Notes under the pieces: model-generated | The model's input: the letters and a program-made list of their open reading frames with translations, nothing else | The model's database searches: none | Told to the model about the DNA's origin: nothing | Made by a program: the position numbers and the translations under genes | Shown: one piece after another, positions 45,882-56,700 of the stretch | Layout of the letters: every line of letters starts with the position of its first letter | How positions within the stretch are numbered: position 1 is the stretch's first letter | Source of the DNA: Phyllostachys edulis | Lineage: Eukaryota > Streptophyta > Magnoliopsida > Poales > Poaceae | Direction: 5' to 3' | Assembly (NCBI GenBank): GCA_036346405.1 | Contig: CM070567.1 | Coordinates: forward strand, 46,735,633 to 46,799,632 | DNA: 64,000 bases

Positions 45882-46785
45882 CTACTCGCAAACAAAAGCA
45901 AATAAACAAAACAAATAAATAATAAAGGCAAAACAAACTCTAAAAATTAAATAAAAATCTCCGATAGATAGATCTTGAATTTATATGAATTTAGAAATTT
46001 GAATGGGCTCAAACGGAGTTCGGATGCAAAAGATATGAGCCTTGGAAGTTGAAAATCTAAAGAAAGCCCTAAAACTGAATTATTCCGAATTTCTGAATTA
46101 TTCCTTAAAAGAAAAATCGGATTATTGCGCAACGATGACGTCAACGCTCGAAATTAAAGAATTAAAAAGAAAATCTGACCTGTGGGACCCACATGGCAGT
46201 CTCAAGGCTCACGGTGGACTAGCTCTACCGAGCCACGGGATCTGGGGCTGGCTGAACCGACACGCGGGCACACACGTGTCTGCTGACACGGCACCACGCA
46301 TGCGACACGTCGGCGACACGTGCGCACAAGCTGCTGAGATGGACGCTAACGCAGGCGGCCACGTCAGATCGATGGCGACGATGGCTCAAGAACCAATGGC
46401 ACGGCGAACGGCGGCGCTACTCCGGCAATGGATGGTACAGGGAGGTAAAGGATGACGCGGGGGTCTCGTGGATGTGCTCACTAGTGCTCAAGGATGATCG
46501 AGGCGGCCGGCGGCGAGGTAGAAGCGGCGGCGGGGCTTCGGGCTCGACGGGAATAGGGCTACGGCGATTCTCCGGCGAAGTGAAGGCCACCAGGAGGAAG
46601 CTCTCGATCTTGCGATGCCGGAGGTGCGGTCGACGAGGTTCGGGCGGCTCTGGTGGCGGAGGAATAGCTCGTCGGAGTTGCGGCGGCGAGATTGAATCTT
46701 CGAGCTCCTACGGCGGCTAGGGTTCGGTGCAGACGAGGAGGCGGCTAGGGTTGAGGTGCGGACGGCAAGGCGATCCCGGGGGTCC

Positions 46786-46793
46786 TATTTATA
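46786..46793 (-). promoter_or_regulatory. LTR 5 TATA box
   Basis: TATAAATA on the minus strand within CCCTATAAATAGGACC. It lies about 730 bp inside the LTR start. Confidence 0.75.
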
Positions 46794-47519
46794 GGGTCCG
46801 GGGAGGCACGGGAAGGCGTATTGGCGGTGGAGTTCAAAGGAGTCCGAAAGGCATACGCGAGGAACTCGGGGATAAAAGGAAAATCGGGATTTGATTCTGA
46901 TCCGAACGGATGCGGAGAGGTTAAAGATAAGATTCGGTGCGCTTTCTAGAAGGGCTTCAGATGGAAAGGTGGCGCTGTCGGACGAAGCTCCCACGACCTT
47001 CAATGGCGGACTCGGACGCGACGTTCACGCGGAGACGAAGACGCAGCGGGGACGACGACTTCGGGCGGGGCCACAGGTCAGTGAGACAAGGGACACGGGT
47101 CCACCTGTCAGCGGGAGGATGGAGACGCGCGCGAGCGCGCGGGAGCAGGCCGGCGCGGGACTGGGCCGAAACGTGAAGGAATGGGTCGAATGAGATGGAT
47201 TTCAGCGGAGGAGCTTTAACTGAGATTTTAAATACATTTTGTTTTTAATAAAATACCAGAAATCCAAATAAGCAATAGAAAATAGCAAATGAACTTGGAA
47301 AAAATTCTAGAAAAATTGAGAAAATATATCCAAGCCCAAAGAACCCAAATAAAATAGTTTTGACCATTGTTGCTGTTGACTTTAATCATATTAAATTGCT
47401 TTGGTGTACAAAGTCTATGTTTAAGCTTTAAAATTGGATTCAAATAAAATCCAAATGGTGAATTTTATCCTACTAACTATTCAAAGGATTTCTAAAACTC
47501 AGAAAATTGGGATGTTACA

Positions 47520-47573
47520 CGTGTGTATATATATATATGTATGTATGTATGTATATGTGTGTGTGTGTGTAAC
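47520..47573. repeat. microsatellite, right part
   Basis: GTGTGTATATATATATATG, then TATG and TG units. It is the continuation of 44231-44301, interrupted by solo LTR 5. Confidence 0.92.
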
Positions 47574-48903
47574 ACTAATGATAAGCTAAATATCACCACT
47601 ACCTGAAATTTACACTATAAATTTTAATTCAACTTACATTGAAAATGATGAAAATAAAAGTATGGCCTTGCATAATTAATCTTATTTATCACACGTCAAT
47701 CTTGTGAAAGAAGGTGAATACTTCTACAAGAAAAAGGTAACAATATATATAGTAGAGGTAAATAACTTTGTTAGAATGTGATTATCTTTGTGGCTTGTGA
47801 GATAGAAGAACAAGATTTAATATGAATAAAAAGTGGAATGCGGTATGCACAACACATCAATTGGGATTAAGAGGTACTCAGACCACTTGCCAAAACAAAT
47901 AAAAAGAGCTGCTGCAACAATAGCACAGGGAGGATCATCAATGTTCAGAATCAAAATAGCATTGATAATTTGCTGAACCAATCTACAGGATATAAGAAAA
48001 GAAGGCACTTGTGACTTGTGAGTAATAAAATAGAAAACGGTGTAAGATTTTCAAAAAGATGGAATAGAATATTGTGTTTTAGCAATTGAAGATGTTCTGA
48101 AATTAAATAGAAAAATGAAGATCACATGATGCCTGAGCACAATAACCGGTGAACTAAAGAATTGAAGCCCAACTTAGACAGCAATAGGGATATCATACGT
48201 CTTCAACTTATGCAAATCAAGATAGTATATCTTCAACTAAAAATGCTCGTAAAGCGTTAAAATGTCGGTATAGAACTGAGTTTAGTAGTAAAGCTTAATT
48301 TGATGTTGTTCAGTACCATAGTTCATTACCAATTGGAAACCCTCCCAAAAGTTACAAAAATGAATACCCTCATGGTTCCAGGAGAAATATTAAGTAGAGT
48401 ATAACGGATGGCGTTTCTCCCAACAATATTCTTCATAAATATCTGAATTGATGCCCAAGCGATCCTAATTAAATAAAAAAAAAACTATTCCTAGGCATTT
48501 CCAATCACTCAGCATGCTTCGAGACAGGAGCTATTGGATAAAAAAGATACCAATTTGCTAACACATCAAATCAAAATTTGCAGACAAAGCAATTGGGAGA
48601 GGCAAAAACAAGTGACCATTCAGCATAGCAAGAACCAATAGGAAGCCACCGTATGTCCCGCAACAAGAACCAATCAAAAGTTGCGGTCACATTGGATTTG
48701 GAAGAAACAAAAACAAGTTACCTTGCTGATTAAGCACATAACCAATGTATCCAAGGTTGGCATCAATAATAATAAGCTTGTAATGCTCCAGTGTATTTGG
48801 AATCCAATGCGGCATACAAATCACTACTGAACATGATTGCAGTGCTTAAAGAATCACACCTGTAGTAGCAAGGACATTTCCTTATCACCCTTGACAGAGT
48901 GAA
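47574..48903. other. AT-rich stretch downstream of the pseudogene, no gene seen
   Basis: No frame with recognisable domains, no transposon terminus and no RNA gene was found. It may include the former 3' untranslated region of the pseudogene at 48904. Confidence 0.5.
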
Positions 48904-50716
48904 TCAATGGTCACCTTCATTAGGCCAAGGGCATTCCTTTGCTGGCGCTTATGTTGATTCATACTGATAAAAAGGGAGAAGACATATAATTTTAAAAGCA
49001 TGGAAGATGCTATAGCAAAAATACACTATTTCCAACTATAGGGATAAAATGATCAAATAAAAATCATAATTGTAGTTTCCGATCATAATGCAGTACAGGC
49101 GTGGAGGAATGCACGACAACACTATAGCTCTAATAAAACACTGATTTTACTTTGATTCCCCAAAAAAACAATGTTATTAAAATATGGGAATCAAGTATGG
49201 ATTTTCTCCAGATAGTTCACTTGTGTACAGAATGAAGCTAACCTTGCATCCACAATAAAGGCAATAGTGGCGTTGATCACGTAGCTTGGCCAATATGTTT
49301 TGCAAATCCCGTAGGACAAAAAACGACATGTTAATCTTGTTCCTTCAGCAACACTTGCACAAGATTTCTTTAGATAAAAAAAATCCACATGAGAACACAT
49401 AGCAAAGAAAATCATGTCAAACACCTCAGAATTCATAATTCAGAGCTGAGCCACTGCTCTCCGCCTTTGTCACAACAAAATGTGAAGAAATAAGCATACC
49501 ATGAGCTAATAAGCATTTACGATTAAACATTTTTAATAACCAAATTGGGAAGGATCCAATTACGTATGCATCCTGATGATCATGACAGTAACCCTTATTG
49601 GAAACGAAATAGGGAAGTATCCAATTATGTTATGCATCTTGATGATCATGAACATGACAGTGGATAATTGTGACAAAATGCGTGAACGGTATGAAAAATC
49701 CATATGGAAACCTAAAACGACTACAATGGTCTATCTCAAAGCCTCTCTTCAATGAATCGATTGTGTCTGTCGGTATCACATTTCAATGCCATGATCAATT
49801 AACAGACAAATCTCATACAATCCCAGATGAGGGGGATTTTTTGTAAGTTAGTTCACTTGGTCTCAGTTTTGTAAGTAAAATGAGCGGTAATTGACACATC
49901 TTTGAACAATGTTGTGATAGAACAGTGATACTGAATTTGCGATCGTAACTATAATCAACAGAGTTACAGAACAAAAATTGATTCAAGTATGAGAGTATAA
50001 GAGTAATGACTACCTCCTCAGCGATCACCTCCACCTCTTCCTCATCTCCCTTCTCCTTCTCCTCCCCCTACGGCGTCGGCGGCTCCACCGCCTGGTTCTT
50101 TAGCTGCGCGAGCGTTGCCTTGACCTTCTGATAGTCCCACACCAGCCTCCGGGCCCCTCCACTGCATTCTCTGCCTCGCCCTCAGTTCCACCATCATCTC
50201 CACCTCCTGTGTTCTCTCCCTCTCCGCTACCTCCCATGTCCTCGTCTTCGGCTGCCGCTGCGGCTACGGCGCTACCGTGGGCTCTGCCCCAAGTTCGGCC
50301 CGTAAGCGACGGATCTCTATTCTGACCGACTTAGTACCGCCGCCGCGGGCTGTCGAGTCATACCCCATCTACTTCAAAAGCCTGAACCCAACCTTGCTCT
50401 TCGGGATGGCCTCCACGAGCCTAGACATGGTGCATGCCTCCTCCTTCTACTGCTTCCTCTCGCACTCCTGCTGTCGTCACTCCTGCCACGGCACCCCCTT
50501 GGAGCGCTTCGCCTGCCCCTGTGCCTGCGCAGTAGGTGTCGGGGCATGCTTTCGGCGCCCGAGGCTCCTTGAGGGGGATTCGGGGCTCCGAGGGAGGAAG
50601 TTGGACAGGTCGCCCATGTAGTCCTCGTCGATGTCGTGGGGAGCGGTTGGGGAAGCGGGAGAGCGGTTCGGGGAGAGAGATACGGACCCACGTATCGGTG
50701 CAAAGGTGGGGGGCAA
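48904..50716 (-). pseudogene. GPATCH11-like G-patch protein pseudogene, three exons
   Basis: Exon 1 (about 50716-50017) encodes DEDYMGDLSNFLP, then a basic region, AIPKSKVGFRLLK, a G-patch core (MGYDSTARGGGTKSVRIEIR) and RLVWDYQKVKATLAQLKNQ, ending in an acidic run (EEEVEVIAEE) at a GT donor. Exon 2 (49308-49243) reads LAKLRDQRHYCLYCGCK, the conserved C-terminal Cys-x2-Cys region of this family. Exon 3 (48963-48904) ends ECPWPNEGDH and TGA. Lesions: in-frame stops after VPWQE, ERKQ, RLLK, TVAP and PPTP, a frameshift near 50155, a stop in exon 3, and the exon 2 acceptor reading GG instead of AG. Retained introns mean DNA-level duplication, not retroposition. The family role (RNA/centromere-associated G-patch factor) is known only from homologues. 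Confidence 0.85.
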
Positions 50717-51120
50717 CCTTCGTCCTGGGGCGACGATGGTGGCGCGGGACTAGGGAGGCGGGGAATGGAGGCAAGCGAGGGGCGAGGGGCAAGGGCAGTG
50801 CGGATGGGTGAGGGCGACTCGGTGGAGGAGGACGGGGAGCGACATGGAGGTTCGAGGGCAGCTCAGGGGAGATGGGCAAGGGACGTAGCACGGAGGTTCG
50901 AGGGCGGCTCGTGGGGAGATGGGCGAGGGGCGACAGATGCGGACGAGGGCGGAGGTTCGACGGCGGGAGGGTGGGGCAGTGGGCGGCACGAATGGGAGGG
51001 AGGGACGGGGCGGCGGCTGAGGATAAGGTGACAAGGCAAGTTGGTTACGATATTTTTGTGGGTGAGGTGGGTCGATGGGTGGGACAATGGGACGATTGCC
51101 CCCGCTGCGCGGGGTAAACC
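50717..51120. other. GC-rich flank with ~47-bp imperfect repeats
   Basis: It lies upstream of the pseudogene. GGAGGTTCGAGGGC followed by GGGGAGATGGGC repeats near 50844, 50891 and, partly, 50952. Long frames on both strands are compositional. No promoter motif could be assigned. Confidence 0.6.
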
Positions 51121-51134
51121 CAATCTTTATTAGT
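51096..51134 (+). mobile_element. possible Helitron-like 3' end
   Basis: A GC hairpin (CCCCGC, loop TGC, GCGGGG) is followed after about 15 AT-rich bases by TTAGT. Helitrons end with such a hairpin followed by CTRR before a T. Here the final word is TTAG, not CTAG, and the 5' end was not found, so the call is weak. Confidence 0.2.
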
Positions 51135-51733
51135 TAAGATTATCTTTATAAATGGTAATTCATCTAAGAAACATAATAATATTTATTCTATAATTCATAA
51201 ACATGGATGTAATAAAATCATCTCTATGGTTGACTTTATGGCATATCTCCGATGGTAGGATTGGTCGCTGGAACGCTCCCGCACGGATGATATGTATGGT
51301 ACCAAGTAGAGCAGAAAAGATAGCGGTAAATTAATGCCGCTGTTACCAAATCAATTTCGTTGTTTATATCAGTCATTTGACGTAGCTGCATTTGTATCCA
51401 AGATCATCGCTCCAAATTTGTTATTCTAGTTCTGGGCTTCTGGCCAAGGGGAAAAGTCTCTTGACACACCTCGACACGTGCCGTTCATCTGTTGGTGCAT
51501 TACATATTCCTCTTTATACCATTTATACCACCGTGGCGTAACGAGACATCGTGTGATGCCTACGGTTTAAGCTCACTTTTTGAGGGAGCGTAGAAGTGTT
51601 GTACATGTACATGTACGCAGTTTCAATCGATAGGGCTGGACAAGGTTCCGAATACTGAGATAGGAATAGAGCGTAGACTTGTACCACAGAATTATGCATG
51701 ATTTCTGTTCAGTTGAAATCTTGAATTTGAGCT
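51135..51733. other. intergenic, no gene seen
   Basis: Mixed-composition sequence without long frames or recognisable repeats. Confidence 0.55.
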
Positions 51734-52103
51734 AGATATCTGGAATTTTTTTATTAATTATTTTTTAAAATTTTATTTTAAAGTTAACCTTCGGCACACT
51801 TTATTTTCAATTCTGACCTCTTTGGTCACGCCATAGGTGATGGCGTGACAAAATAACGCTGTCACGCCAGCCCGTATTTGGGGCAAACTCTTGTCACGCC
51901 ACCACTCGTGGCGTGACAGTGTTGTTTGGTCACGCCAAGACCAGTGGTGTGACCAAAAGTACTATTTTGGAGACTTATCCTGTGGCGTGACAACATTGTT
52001 TTGTCACGTCACGGGTGGTGGCATGACTAAAGAGATCAGATTTGGAAATAAAATACGCCGGAGGTTAACTTTAAAATAAAAACTAAAAAAAGTTCAGATA
52101 TCT
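51734..52103. repeat. inverted-repeat unit A with CACGCC hairpins (370 bp)
   Basis: The outer ends are AGATATCT on both sides, and the next ~60 bases (poly-T, TTTTAAAGTTAAC) pair with the right end (GTTAACTTTAAAATAAAA). Inside are smaller palindromes such as TGTCACGCCACCACTCGTGG followed by CGTGACA near 51893, and GGTCACGCCA words alternating with TGGCGTGAC. No transposon family was recognised. Confidence 0.85.
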
Positions 52104-52162
52104 GTTGCCTGCACTACCAAGCTTAAAAACAAAACAAAAAAAAGTGACAAACGCGTCGCCAG

Positions 52163-52531
52163 GAACTCTTTTTATTAATTAACTTTTTTTAAATTTTATT
52201 TTAAAGTTAACTTCCGACGCACTTTATTTCCAATTCTGACCTTTTTGGTCACGCCACAGGTGGTGACGTGACAAAACAACACTGTCACGCGTCAGAATAA
52301 GTCTCTAAAATTGCACTTTTTGTCACGCCACTGGTTTTGGCGCGACCAAATAATAGGAAATAGCGTGACAAGAGTTCGACCAGAAATAGGCTGACGTGAC
52401 AGTGTTATTTTATCACATCACAAGTGGTGGCGTGATCAAAGAGATCAAAATTAAAAATAAAGTGCATCGAGAGTTAACTTTAAAATAAAATTCAAAAAAG
52501 GGTTAATTAATAAATAAAAAATTCCGCCGCC
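52163..52531. repeat. inverted-repeat unit B, diverged copy of unit A
   Basis: It has the same order as unit A: AT-rich arm with AAAGTTAAC, TCTGACC, GGTCACGCCAC, internal hairpins, GTGGCGTGA, and the complementary arm ending AATAAATAAAAAATTC. About 60 bases separate the two units. Units A and B are about 80 percent alike by eye. Confidence 0.8.
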
Positions 52532-53120
52532 GGGGGGAGCAACACCACACGTATATGCACCCGCATGCACTACCGTCCCGTTCGCTGTGCTCCGTGATTT
52601 GTGCACTTATTGCAAAACAACCTTCCTCTCTCTTGTCTCCTCTGTCTCGTTCTCCTTCCTTCTCCCCATCCTGAGCTCTGCCAGCCACTGCGGCGCCAGA
52701 TCGTCCTCCTCCACCGCCATCCGCGAGCCGTGCCGTTGGTCTCGAGCCAGCCGCCATCCAAGAGCCACACCCTCCTCCCTATGCCGAGATCCAGTGCCGT
52801 CTGCAAGCCCACGCCGCTGTCCTTTGCGAGCCGGACGCGACCAAAGACGCACGAGGTCGAAGGTGGGAGGCGGCCGGAGGCCGGCCGGATTTAGATCTGA
52901 GCGGCAATGGAGGAGTGGCGGCATCGGCAGCAGAGTAGGAAGGGGAGGTGGAGGCGCCAACGGTGGAAGAAGGGAAGGGGTGGCATCGGCGAGAGATGCA
53001 TGGGAGAGAGAGAGATAGAAGAGGATGACGACCGAGGAGCATGGGCTAATTTGGATGAGGCATTTTTGCAAACGGGTTTGTTAATTTTCGGTTGCTTAAA
53101 ATTTGCTTACTCGTCAGCCT
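52532..53120. other. GC-rich low-complexity stretch, gene origin unproven
   Basis: 52590-52820 is pyrimidine-rich and 52830-53050 purine-rich, so overlapping arginine/serine/proline frames appear on both strands. None has a recognisable domain, and mutual overlap of four frames argues against real genes. It could be a captured promoter or first exon. Confidence 0.5.
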
Positions 53121-53194
53121 AAAATTATAATACCAAATAATATATAAAATTTGAGCACAGTTTTACTGTAACTTTTAGTTCTATTTATTTTTTA

Positions 53195-53310
53195 ATATTT
53201 TTTTATTTGTAGGGTTTATCTAGATTTACCTTTGTCAAATTTGGATTTTTTTTTATTTGTAGGATTTACCTATATTTACTTTTACCAAGTTTAAATTTTT
53301 TTTGTTTCAA
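53195..53310. repeat. ~57-bp imperfect tandem duplication, AT-rich
   Basis: TTTTATTTGTAGG followed by TTTA-CCTA/CTAGATTTAC and a CAAATTTGGA or CAAGTTTAAA end occurs twice in a row. Confidence 0.75.
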
Positions 53311-53751
53311 CACAGAAACTTGTGGTATCTATTGAATCAAAATCCTATAACTAAAAAAGATAACTGATAAATAAAAAAATTTCAGTCACATGTAAGATAG
53401 ACAGACGCTCCCTTCTGCAAAATGGGCAGTGAAGAAAGTACACGAATCTAGGAGCACAACCGTCGACCACGAGAGTGCATGCACCCTGGTAAAACCACTT
53501 CTCCGAAGAAAAAAAGATTTGGGAGTTCCAGAAATGTGAAGAGAAACAACGACTGGATCCTAGTGGTGACAAAACAATCAAGACCAAGACATTTTTACAT
53601 GTAGCGAAGGGCGCAGCATGTGGTCAGTGCATGTTCACACCCAGGAGGGTAACTATAGACGGCTACCACGCAGACTGGTGCCATGGGAAATTTGTGACCT
53701 ATCTGAATTATCAAGACTGCCTATGCTCAAAATGTTGATGATTATCGTTTA

Positions 53752-56700
53752 TCAGGAGCTGCATTCTACTTTTTGGCGTTTGGACTGTGACTGCTTTATC
53801 CACTCCAAGCACTCGTCCATGGTTCCTTTCGGATGCGCGAGCTGCCACTTCAGCACCCTTTGTTGCTGTGAGAAGGAACAAATGCCGTGTTAGGTTGTAG
53901 AGGAATTAGAATGGTGAGGTCAATTACAAAGGGGCGGTGTCTGTCATAGTATACCCATTTTCCAATCAGTGGACCTCCTGACTTGACCTGCATTACCCCT
54001 ATAATGGCTTTCCCATCAAGCAACGGCTTCATCTTCCACACACCATCGAGATCTGGAGAAGCGAAACAATAAGGTATAAATCAGGACAGTCAAACAAATA
54101 TATGAACAATTAGATTTTCTTATCACTGGTGGTTGTGAGACGAACACATCAACTACCAAGCTAGGAAATTGAAAAGAAGTCTGCAGCCATCAGGTAGTTC
54201 TTTACCAAGGTCAGATATTGAACGCTCAACTCTGATGTATTTCTCTTTCCTTCGATGTAGCTCATCCTGCTGGCTGAGGGAATCACTGGCATTGTCAACT
54301 TCTGGATAGGAGAGAATGGAGATAAACAGTGCCACACGCCAAAAGTCCTTAATGTCACGAAGTATAAGTCCTGAAATGCTCAAACTGTCACAAATTTTGG
54401 TCCAACATGTTTTATAACAGAACCAAATAAAAATCTTGTGAAAGAGTTGATCCAGTAGATGCAGAACCAGCAGGTATTCTAATAAGTTAAATGTAAGAAT
54501 GTTGTGTAGGCAACTGGCATCAGAAACATCGGAATATAAATAACGGAAACTGACCAATATACAAGACATTTCAAAGTTAAAAATCAGCATGCTCGGCACT
54601 GACCTGCCAAAACACGTTTTACAAAGTCTGTTGGTATCTCGAGGTATTCATCATCCAGCTTCTCTTTGACAGTTTCCAGATTTTCATTTGACTCGAGGAG
54701 AACAATTAATTGGGCAAACTTTTCACTTGCAACATGTATGTTGACAATCTTTAAACACAGAACAAATTGTGAGAAGTTATTTTTTTTCTAGCAGTATACA
54801 AGACCTGGAATAAGCAGATAAAAATGCAGTTGAGGCCTGCTCAAAAAAATGTACCGTGTCAGCATCACTGGCTTTCAACTTTAGAGAATTCCGAATAATA
54901 TAGCTAGCAACGGGAACCTGTAGATGGTGGAACAGGCTTGTTAGCTTACTTAGTACTCCCTTTGGTCAAGGATAAATGACGTTTTGGACATCGACATGGT
55001 CTCCAAAATATAACTTTGACCACTAATTTTTATATGAATATGTTCAAAAATAATATAAAATTATTATATTATGAAAGTATTTTTCATGACTAATTTAATG
55101 ATACTATTTTCACATGACCAATCTAAATAGTTTTTTATATATTTGTAGTCAAAGGTAAGGAAGTTTGACTGCACGTTTTCTAAAACGTCATATATTTATG
55201 AACGGAGGGAGTAATAAACAATACAGGGCAAAGGAAAGTAATGATTAAAGAGCTCTGTGGTTTGTTATTAAATTTAGCCACCTCCGAGAGCCAGATTTCT
55301 TAGCCCACTGTTTCTTTTACTTCAACAATTATGTTGTTAGTGTGCTCCATTTTAACCCATTTTCTTGCATAGAAGTTGGACATAATTGTAGCAGCTAAAA
55401 AAAGCACCAAATATTTTCTGGCGCAACATGCAAGTAAGTTACCAAGGTAGGTCACCAACCAGCTTCTAAAAAAACTGAAGCACGCTAAAGACAATTTATA
55501 GAACTTCAGGAATAGGGTAATGCAGCAAAAACTAACAGAATATTCAAATCTGATCTGATTATTTGGATGCTACAAACCAATTAAAACTACAAGTTGCCAA
55601 GAAGAGTCAAGCTATGCATACAAGTTTGACAGTGTGACAGACCTGGTGCTAGGTAGCAACCCTGTGGTTGTATTGAGTAACAATGAGCAACTCTTTTACC
55701 CGAGGATGCAAGTTGGAGTTCATAGGGAGGTAATGCTCTGAGAGTGAGACGTGTATTGGACAATATACTTAAATGAATCTAGATATCTAAGAATGCAAAT
55801 ATAAGAAGACAGAAGATGCCTTTTCTCCTCTACATAGTAAACCCAGAAAGTAGAAACAAAATTATAACTACTTATGCACCTGAAATGGCTAACAATCTAC
55901 TTTCAGGCAAAGCTTAGCACCTAATATTCAGCTTCAGCATACTTAAAAAGAATTGTGGCCATGATGCACCAGGCATGCTCTCTCCAGCAATTCTAGTACT
56001 ACGTAACAAGCAAGTGTACCCACCTAAAACACTTGCAGAACAGTGAAGAATTTACACTATCCAAGTAGATTATAATAGAGAAAATTTTGCCTGCTTAAAT
56101 AGTTAGTGTTTGGACAGAAAAAGGTTAGGATAATGCATGAGTTTGATACTTAGATGCACCTAATGTTCAGTGTACAAAAAAAAGGAAATATGGCCATGAT
56201 GCACCAAGCTTGCACTCTCCAGCCAGTCTAGTAACAAACAAGTTTACCCACTTAGCAGAAAAGCGAATGATTTAGTTAACCAAAGGAGATCACAAACACA
56301 GAGTTTGCCTGCTTAAATAGTTAAAGTGTTTGGACCGAGAAGTTTGGAGGATGCATGAGTTAGATTTTACCTTCTTCGATTTTTTGTCCAAGTAGACCAT
56401 ATTTCGAACTGGAGTAAATAGTGCACTATACAGGCAAAGCCTTCGCTGTTCATCCTAAACACCATCACAAATTTTAATGTTAGGAAAACAAAGAGATATC
56501 ATGGTCAATTGTTTATTTCTTGTTAGCCTTAACACATTGCATGTAGTAAAGTTGTGTTGTAACATAGGAATCATCAATTAAAAAAAAGTATGATGAACTG
56601 TAGTGAGAAACTTAGTATCACATTTCTTCTGAATAACAATACTATGCTAAATCATTTATAAGACTATAACTGAATCTATACACAGATACTGGAACAATCA

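Larger units (their letters stand above)
44302..47519 (-). repeat. solo gypsy LTR 5 (3218 bp) with perfect 5-bp target duplication
   Basis: It runs from TGTCGGGACCC to GGGATGTTACA and is flanked by CGTGT on both sides (44297-44301 and 47520-47524). It has a TATA box at 46793-46786, a long GC-rich leader, the mini-exon at 45881-45807 and the palindrome block at 44965-45035. The clean duplication shows that an intact element inserted here and later lost its internal region by LTR-LTR recombination. Confidence 0.95.

Noticed and set aside
50421..51123. Several 80-156 residue frames around the G-patch pseudogene
   Set aside because: They are alternative frames of GC-rich DNA. Only the frame with the G-patch core and the YCLYCGC exon matches a family.
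51891..52450. CRISPR-like regularly spaced CACGCC repeats
   Set aside because: Spacing and orientation alternate and the words pair with each other inside larger palindromes. The genome is eukaryotic.
53850..54041. A 63-residue frame ending VPSHSNKGC at the 3' end of the CCA gene
   Set aside because: It is read-through of the last intron. A GTATAC donor at 53954 and a CACAG acceptor at 53866 join the family-typical C-terminus instead.
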